From contig CAKRVX010000030.1 in assembly GCA_934409175.1 (NCBI GenBank), forward strand, positions 1 to 19,206: 19,206 nucleotides of DNA. Direction: 5' to 3'. The stretch comes from an uncultured Blautia sp. GTDB lineage: Bacteria; Bacillota; Clostridia; Lachnospirales; Lachnospiraceae. A program made the translations under genes and the position numbers. The notes beneath the pieces are model-generated. The model was not told where the DNA came from and did no database searches. It worked only from the letters and a program-made list of their open reading frames with translations. Shown here one piece after another: positions 15,470 through 19,206 of this stretch (the stretch's first letter is position 1; every line of letters begins with the position of its first letter).

Positions 15470-16813
15470 TTATGCCTCCTGTTTCTGAGAATCTGCCATC
15501 TGAGAAATTCCTGGCTTCATGCTGTTTTCAATATATTCGCAATAACTTTTCCGATTAAAGACAGGGCGAAATTCTTCCATAATCTCCCTCGCCTGAACCG
15601 CATCATCTTTCAGCAGTTTATATATTGTAAGTGCAATCATCTTGGCCGGCAGGATATATGCCTTTTCTTCATCTGTAATCCTGAAATCTGCTCCATGAAG
15701 TTTTCCCTGAAAACCATTGAACGTAAAGTTCACTACAGGAAAAAGATGAGTCAGATCTCCTACATCTGTACATGCATTATTAAAATCACCTTCTGATACT
15801 TCACGGAAAGAAGCCTTCAACTGTTTTGCCGATTCAACCAATGCTCTGTCCGCTTTTCTCCATCGAATGGGCATATACCCCTGCAAAGGCTCTCTCTCTA
15901 CTTTTCCTCCAAAAGCATAGGCGGCACCCTCATAAGCTCTGTTCATCATTTCCATGGTATGTTCAATACATTCCAAAGACCCTGCCCTAACCTTTGTCTC
16001 TACTACTGCCTCGTCCGGAACACTGTTGATCACATCTCCTGCCTTTCGGATCACATTGTGAAGCCGTACATGATCTTCCTCACGGAATGTTTCTCGCATC
16101 AGTCCCATCATCTGTATGGCACTTGAGGTAATACTCAACGCATTGACACCATCCCACGGATCAATAGCTGCATGAGCTGCTTTTCCTCTCACTGTAACAC
16201 GTTCTGCTGTATATCCGTTGCATGCAGGATTTCCCAGATACAAATCCTCTTTCACAGGAACCATATGCACATGCGTTGTCACCATAATATCTGTATGATC
16301 AAAAGCACCCATACGGATCAGCTCACTTTTCCCTGATCCCGGGAATCCAATACCCTGTTGTTTCAGACGTTTTCTTTTATCTGCATCTATATATTCCTCT
16401 GCCGGAACGGCAAAAAAAGATACGGACCCAGACAGAGAAGTTCTCACTTCTTCATCGGCTAATGCCAATGCTGCGCCAATCATGGCCGCAAGCTGTGCGT
16501 GGTGTCCGCATGCATGTGCTGTTCCATTATGAGGATCAGCCATTGGATGAGTTCTGCATCCGATAGCATCCATTTCTCCAATTACAGTGATATTTGGTCC
16601 ATCCTGTTCCATCCAGTCTGCGCGCACTCCTGTACGTGCAAGATCTGTATGTACTTCCAGTCCCAGGTTACGCAAAACAGCCGCAGTTTTCGCTGCGGTT
16701 CTCTCTTCTTCAAATCCTGACTCCGGATGTCCGGCAATATCACGTGCAAAGGCAATGATCTCATCTCTGTGTGAATCAATAATACGAATGATCTTTTCTT
16801 CTTCTCTGGTCAA
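15470..16813 (-). CDS. M20 family amidohydrolase (aminoacylase / aminobenzoyl-glutamate hydrolase-like)
   Basis: This metal-dependent cytoplasmic hydrolase cleaves an amide bond of an N-acyl or peptide-like substrate. Counting from the GTG at 16819, it has the metal-site motif AHACGHHAQ with C104 and H106, the acid pair PAEEY (E141-E142), H183/H185 in TTHVHM, the dimer-interface histidine in GKAAHAAIDPWDG (H216) and the last metal histidine in GKLHGADF (H375). The Cys-Gly-His motif points to the M20D branch. The usual aspartate and histidine after it (CGHDxH) are H107 and Q109 here. The start is probably TTG 16813, because AGGAGG (16822-16827) is 8 nt from it but only 2 nt from the GTG. It is the first gene of the operon and is coupled to PotA. 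It may deacylate what the transporters bring in; candidates include N-acetylated or other amide-bearing polyamines. No signal peptide is seen. Confidence 0.9.
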   Translation of the reverse strand: MTREEEKIIRIIDSHRDEIIAFARDIAGHPESGFEEERTAAKTAAVLRNLGLEVHTDLARTGVRADWMEQDGPNITVIGEMDAIGCRTHPMADPHNGTAHACGHHAQLAAMIGAALALADEEVRTSLSGSVSFFAVPAEEYIDADKRKRLKQQGIGFPGSGKSELIRMGAFDHTDIMVTTHVHMVPVKEDLYLGNPACNGYTAERVTVRGKAAHAAIDPWDGVNALSITSSAIQMMGLMRETFREEDHVRLHNVIRKAGDVINSVPDEAVVETKVRAGSLECIEHTMEMMNRAYEGAAYAFGGKVEREPLQGYMPIRWRKADRALVESAKQLKASFREVSEGDFNNACTDVGDLTHLFPVVNFTFNGFQGKLHGADFRITDEEKAYILPAKMIALTIYKLLKDDAVQAREIMEEFRPVFNRKSYCEYIENSMKPGISQMADSQKQEA

Positions 16814-16821
16814 TTCCACTG

Positions 16822-16827
16822 CCTCCT
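16822..16827 (-). promoter_or_regulatory. Ribosome binding site that decides the amidohydrolase start
   Basis: AGGAGG is followed after 2 nt by GTG (16819-16817) and after 8 nt by an in-frame TTG (16813-16811). Normal spacing favours TTG, shortening the protein by two residues to 447. Confidence 0.6.
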
Positions 16828-16866
16828 TTTGCTAAAATTCTTTTGTTGGAAAATATCCGCTGATAC

Positions 16867-16911
16867 AAGAAAAACCGGAAATCAACCTTTATTTTCGTTG
16901 GATTTCCGGTT
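16867..16911 (-). terminator. Terminator-like hairpin in the leader of the amidohydrolase/pot operon
   Basis: AACCGGAAATC plus AAC (16873-16886) pairs with GTT plus GATTTCCGGTT (16897-16911) with one bulged G and a 10-nt loop. On the minus strand the stem ends in TTTTTCTTG. It lies after the broken MATE gene but also downstream of the TTGACA-TAAGAT promoter that should drive the operon. It can be read as the MATE terminator, as a leader attenuator, or as both. Confidence 0.7.
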
Positions 16912-16934
16912 AGTTTTATTTTCAATCCAAAATT

Positions 16935-16963
16935 ATCTTAATGGATGAACCCCAGATTGTCAA
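16935..16963 (-). promoter_or_regulatory. Probable promoter of the ten-gene amidohydrolase-pot-ptsI-DUF362 operon
   Basis: A perfect -35 TTGACA (16963-16958), a 17-bp spacer and -10 TAAGAT (16940-16935). The -35 overlaps the stop codon of the second-frame MATE remnant (16962-16960). The predicted start near 16928 leaves a leader of about 115 nt containing the hairpin at 16867-16911. I found no comparable promoter between the hairpin and the first gene. Confidence 0.55.
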
Positions 16964-18221
16964 GAAGTTTTTATCTGCTGCATATTGCTGTTTTTCTTTT
17001 TATGGGCATTCAACAATACATAGGCAACCACACAGATGATCACAGATAGCAGCGAGCCCGCGGCTGTAGCCAGTCCCATTGGAAGCAGTGTCTGTGGGAA
17101 CACTTTCGAAGTAAGATAAACTCCCGGGACACGTACCAACGCAATCGCTGTAATATTATGCAGAAATGACAGTTCTGATCTGCCGCATCTGTAGTAAATA
17201 ATCCCACAACAGGTTCCGCAATAAACTGGATCACAATAGATACAGTCAAGCCGAATCCAACTGCGATCATTGTCGCATATTTCAGAGTCTGCGCCGCCCT
17301 CTCCGGTTTGCCCGCACCGATATTCTGTGCTCCAAGAGCGGATACTGTAGAGAGCATGGAAGACGGAACCAGGAAAAGGAAGCTGATGATCTTCTCAACG
17401 ATTCCCACTGCTGCCGCATCACTTAAACCGCGACGATTTGCGATGATCGTAATAATAATAAATGCGATCTGGATCAGTCCATCCTGCATGGCTACCGGAA
17501 TCCCAATCCTCAGGATCTGCCCCATAGCGCGATGCTGCGGTTTAAAATCTTTCTTTGAAACAGAAATTCCTGTATTCTTTTTCAAAATTACCACAAGAGC
17601 GATCACTACGCTGACTGCCTGAGATAAAGTAGTTCCCAGAGCAGCACCTGCCGGTCCTAAATGTAAAGCACCAATAAACACATAATCCAGCACAATATTC
17701 GTCACGCAAGCCACTGCAATGAAATACATGGGGCTTTTGGAATCTCCCAGTCCCCTGAATATAGAACTGATAATATTATATGCAGTAATAAACGGAATTC
17801 CGATAAAGCAAATCGTAAGATATGTAACGGTTCCCGATACTGCTTCTGACGGAGTAGACATCACTGATACGATCGGATGTACCAGACAGAGCAGAAGCGC
17901 CATTAACCCTACTGCCACCAACATAAATAACGTAACTGTATTTCCAATTGATCTGGAAGCTTCTTTCTTATCATTCGCTCCGATCGCCTTTGCGATACTT
18001 ACCGTTGATCCCATAGCAAGTCCTACGATCATAACAGTCAGCATATGCATGACCTGACTGCCAATGGACACTGCAGTCGTACCTGCTACGCCCTCAAACT
18101 GCCCGATGATAAACAGATCGGCCATACCATAAAGTGTCTGCAGAAAATAGGATAAAAGATAAGGCAGTGAAAAATACAGAATATTCTTCCAGACACTGCC
18201 TGATGTAAGATTTCTTTCCAT
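16960..18221 (-). pseudogene. MATE family efflux transporter, broken by internal deletion and frameshift
   Basis: The first frame runs from ATG 18221 (MERNLTSGSVWKNI) for about 345 codons as a typical MATE (multidrug and toxin extrusion) membrane transporter. It has many hydrophobic spans, LLSYFLQTLYGMADLFIIG near the start and GLGDSKSPMYF in the middle. After FTTDA (about 17187) the frame becomes non-family sequence and stops at 17040. In another frame, from about 17187 to the TGA at 16960, the true MATE C-terminus continues: GRSELSFLHNITAIALVRVP, then SKVFPQTLLPMGLATAAG and a last membrane span with a lysine-rich tail. MATE proteins normally have some 40 residues between these blocks, so a stretch is missing and the frame is shifted. 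The product, if made, lacks its last membrane segments. A GGAG 11 nt upstream and a MerR-type promoter remain intact. A sequencing or assembly error is possible. Confidence 0.8.
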
Positions 18222-18256
18222 GATATAATAAACTCCTCTCATTTGTCGTCCAAATT

Positions 18257-18287
18257 ATAGTAAACCTTACAACCGTTGTAGAGTCAA
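18257..18287 (-). promoter_or_regulatory. MerR-type promoter of the MATE gene (19-bp spacer with dyad)
   Basis: On the minus strand TTGACT (18287-18282) and TACTAT (18262-18257) are separated by 19 bp, too long for unaided sigma-A. The spacer holds the perfect dyad TACAAC-C-GTTGTA (18268-18280). This is the hallmark of promoters untwisted by MerR-family activators such as BmrR and BltR, which control efflux pumps. A TATAAT overlaps the -10 but would be 22 bp from the -35. No merR-like gene is in the window. Confidence 0.6.
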
Positions 18288-18393
18288 GTGTCACATCTCC
18301 CGGTCTGACCGAAAAATCAATATCTCTGAGAATCTCATGATTTCAAAATGCTTTACCCAGACGATGCATTTCCCAAGTTTTCTCGTTCTTCTA

Positions 18394-18422
18394 TTGCCAT
18401 TCAATAATACTTGTGCTATTCT
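18394..18422 (+). promoter_or_regulatory. Probable promoter of the 136-residue hypothetical gene, extended -10
   Basis: TTGCCA (18394-18399), a 17-bp spacer and TATTCT (18417-18422), preceded by TGC as an extended -10. The leader to the start codon at 18450 is about 20 nt and includes GGAGGAG. The remaining stretch between it and the MATE promoter (18288-18393) holds only a short palindrome, CGGTC-T-GACCG at 18301-18311. Confidence 0.6.
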
Positions 18423-18449
18423 TTTTAATAATATTGGAGGAGTAATTCT

Positions 18450-18860
18450 ATGATTAACTTACACAAATCCAGGAGAAATTGTATCCTCATATTTATCATA
18501 GTTTGTATATTAGGAATGTGTTTTGATTCATATCAGACAGATTCCTCTTTGTGTTCTTCCATCCAAACAGATTCCATCCATTTCCATTCTAATCAGATTA
18601 AGGTATCCGCAAATAATCCTACCTGTACCCAGGAAATGCTACGAGGCCGTGTGTACAGTCTTATTGAACATTTCTTTTCACGTAGTACAAATGCAGAAAA
18701 CTATATCTGTAAACCTGATTATGATCTGAATCCCAATATTTTCCTTAGTCTTTCACGAGGATTCTATTCCGTTTATTCAATAATTCTGTTTTGCCCTGAA
18801 TTACTGGATAAAAGTATCGTCAAATATCTCCACAAATCAGATGGCAAAAAAAGACTCTAA
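18450..18860 (+). CDS. Hypothetical membrane-anchored or secreted protein, 136 residues
   Basis: I do not recognise a family. The protein begins with a basic N-terminus (MINLHKSRRN) and one hydrophobic stretch at about 11-26 (CILIFIIVCILGMC), which looks like a signal sequence or signal anchor. The rest is mixed polar, with cysteines at 34, 59, 86 and 114. The segment FLSLSRGFYSVYSIILF (97-113) is hydrophobic enough for a second short membrane or buried helix. It ends in a basic KSDGKKRL tail. Expression signals are good: extended -10 promoter, GGAGGAG 7 nt before the ATG, and a terminator right after the stop. It is divergent from the broken MATE gene. Reality of the gene is likely; function is unknown. 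Confidence 0.65.
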   Translation: MINLHKSRRNCILIFIIVCILGMCFDSYQTDSSLCSSIQTDSIHFHSNQIKVSANNPTCTQEMLRGRVYSLIEHFFSRSTNAENYICKPDYDLNPNIFLSLSRGFYSVYSIILFCPELLDKSIVKYLHKSDGKKRL

Positions 18861-18878
18861 TCTTGATTTCCTATTCAT

Positions 18879-18905
18879 CCCATTATAATAATGGGCTATT
18901 TTTGA
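18879..18905 (+). terminator. Rho-independent terminator of the 136-residue hypothetical gene
   Basis: CCCATTA (18879-18885) pairs with TAATGGG (18889-18895) around a 3-nt loop, followed by CTATTTTTG. It lies 18 nt after the stop. The stem is short but perfect. Between it and 18972 I find no clear promoter; CTTGAT/ATCAGG and CAGG/CCTG stems near 18933-18957 compete for the same bases. Confidence 0.7.
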
Positions 18906-18972
18906 TGCAAAAAAATGTATATTTCAGGCTCTGCTTGATTTATATCAGGTAACCTGAGGAAATGGAGAAAAA

Positions 18973-19116
18973 ATGGGTCTTGATATTTTTGTAGGAATTT
19001 TATGTATATTAGCTTTCGGTGCCTGCGCATGGGCATGGTGGATGAACCGGGGAAATTCTGCCGGCAAAAACGATCATTCCAATGAAAGCGAGGTTAAAAA
19101 GCATGAGAAAAACTAA
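18973..19116 (+). CDS. Small membrane protein (47 residues) overlapping the start of pyruvate kinase
   Basis: The protein reads [20 protein letters not shown] and continues with [11 protein letters not shown] and a charged tail ending KKHEKN. It has one membrane span at about 4-23 followed by a Trp-rich interface and a hydrophilic, mostly polar tail, so the tail is probably cytoplasmic. GGAG lies 5 nt before the ATG. The last 14 nt overlap the pyruvate kinase gene, whose GAGG is inside this frame, suggesting coupled translation. I do not recognise a named family. The coding case rests on the Shine-Dalgarno sequence, the clean hydrophobic-then-polar pattern and the overlap. Confidence 0.6.
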   Translation: MGLDIFVGILCILAFGACAWAWWMNRGNSAGKNDHSNESEVKKHEKN

Positions 19117-19206
19117 ACTTATTTGTACCATTGGTCCAGCATGTGAAAATGAACAGATACTGGAAGAAATGTGTCAGGCAGGAATGAATGTTGCACGGTT
19201 AAATTT
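19103..19206 (+). CDS. pyk: Pyruvate kinase, N-terminal fragment (cut by window edge)
   Basis: The first 34 codons begin [20 protein letters not shown] and contain [10 protein letters not shown], the unmistakable N-terminal block of pyruvate kinase, with the substrate-site arginine in NVARLNF. The enzyme makes pyruvate and ATP from PEP and ADP in the cytoplasm. GAGG 9 nt upstream supports ATG 19103. It overlaps the end of a small membrane-protein gene by 14 nt. The rest of the gene lies beyond the window, so completeness cannot be judged. Confidence 0.93.
   Translation, partial: MRKTKLICTIGPACENEQILEEMCQAGMNVARLN

Overview
The window looks like a chromosomal segment of a Clostridia gut anaerobe, most likely a Lachnospiraceae relative. 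That placement is inference. It rests on moderate-to-low GC, strong AGGAGG-type ribosome binding sites, pyrophosphate-linked glycolytic enzymes, a DUF362-ferredoxin protein and Firmicutes-style polyamine transporters. I see no rRNA, tRNA, CRISPR array, insertion sequence or phage gene.

Left part (1-5150). The minus strand holds the first codons of pyruvate phosphate dikinase (cut by the window edge), then a pyrophosphate-type phosphofructokinase with its own promoter and terminator, then an exported and extremely acidic low-complexity protein with its own promoter and terminator. Two plus-strand genes follow: a LacX-like sugar epimerase, and a homocysteine S-methyltransferase with a structured leader. 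They converge on the next block at a bidirectional terminator (5087-5148).

Centre (5160-16960, minus strand). Ten genes lie head to tail with overlaps or gaps of at most 32 nt, apparently one operon. In transcription order they are: M20 amidohydrolase; PotA, PotB and PotC of a first polyamine-type ABC transporter; PotA, PotB and a PotC-PotD fusion of a second; a free-standing and divergent PotD-like binding protein; PTS enzyme I; and a DUF362 protein with two [4Fe-4S] motifs. The only good promoter (TTGACA-17-TAAGAT) overlaps the last codons of the upstream MATE gene. A terminator-like hairpin lies between that promoter and the first gene, so it may be an attenuator. The layout suggests uptake of an N-acylated or amide-linked cationic compound followed by intracellular hydrolysis. 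The second cassette carries a canonical polyamine site in its fused binding domain. The first cassette has no binding protein of its own and may use the divergent free one.

Right part (16960-19206). A MATE-family efflux gene (minus) is broken by an internal deletion with a frameshift, yet keeps a promoter of MerR-regulated type (19-bp spacer over a dyad). Divergent from it is an unrecognised 136-residue membrane-anchored protein. After a terminator comes a 47-residue membrane protein whose end overlaps the start of pyruvate kinase, which is cut by the window edge. Central pyruvate/PEP metabolism therefore sits at both ends of the window.
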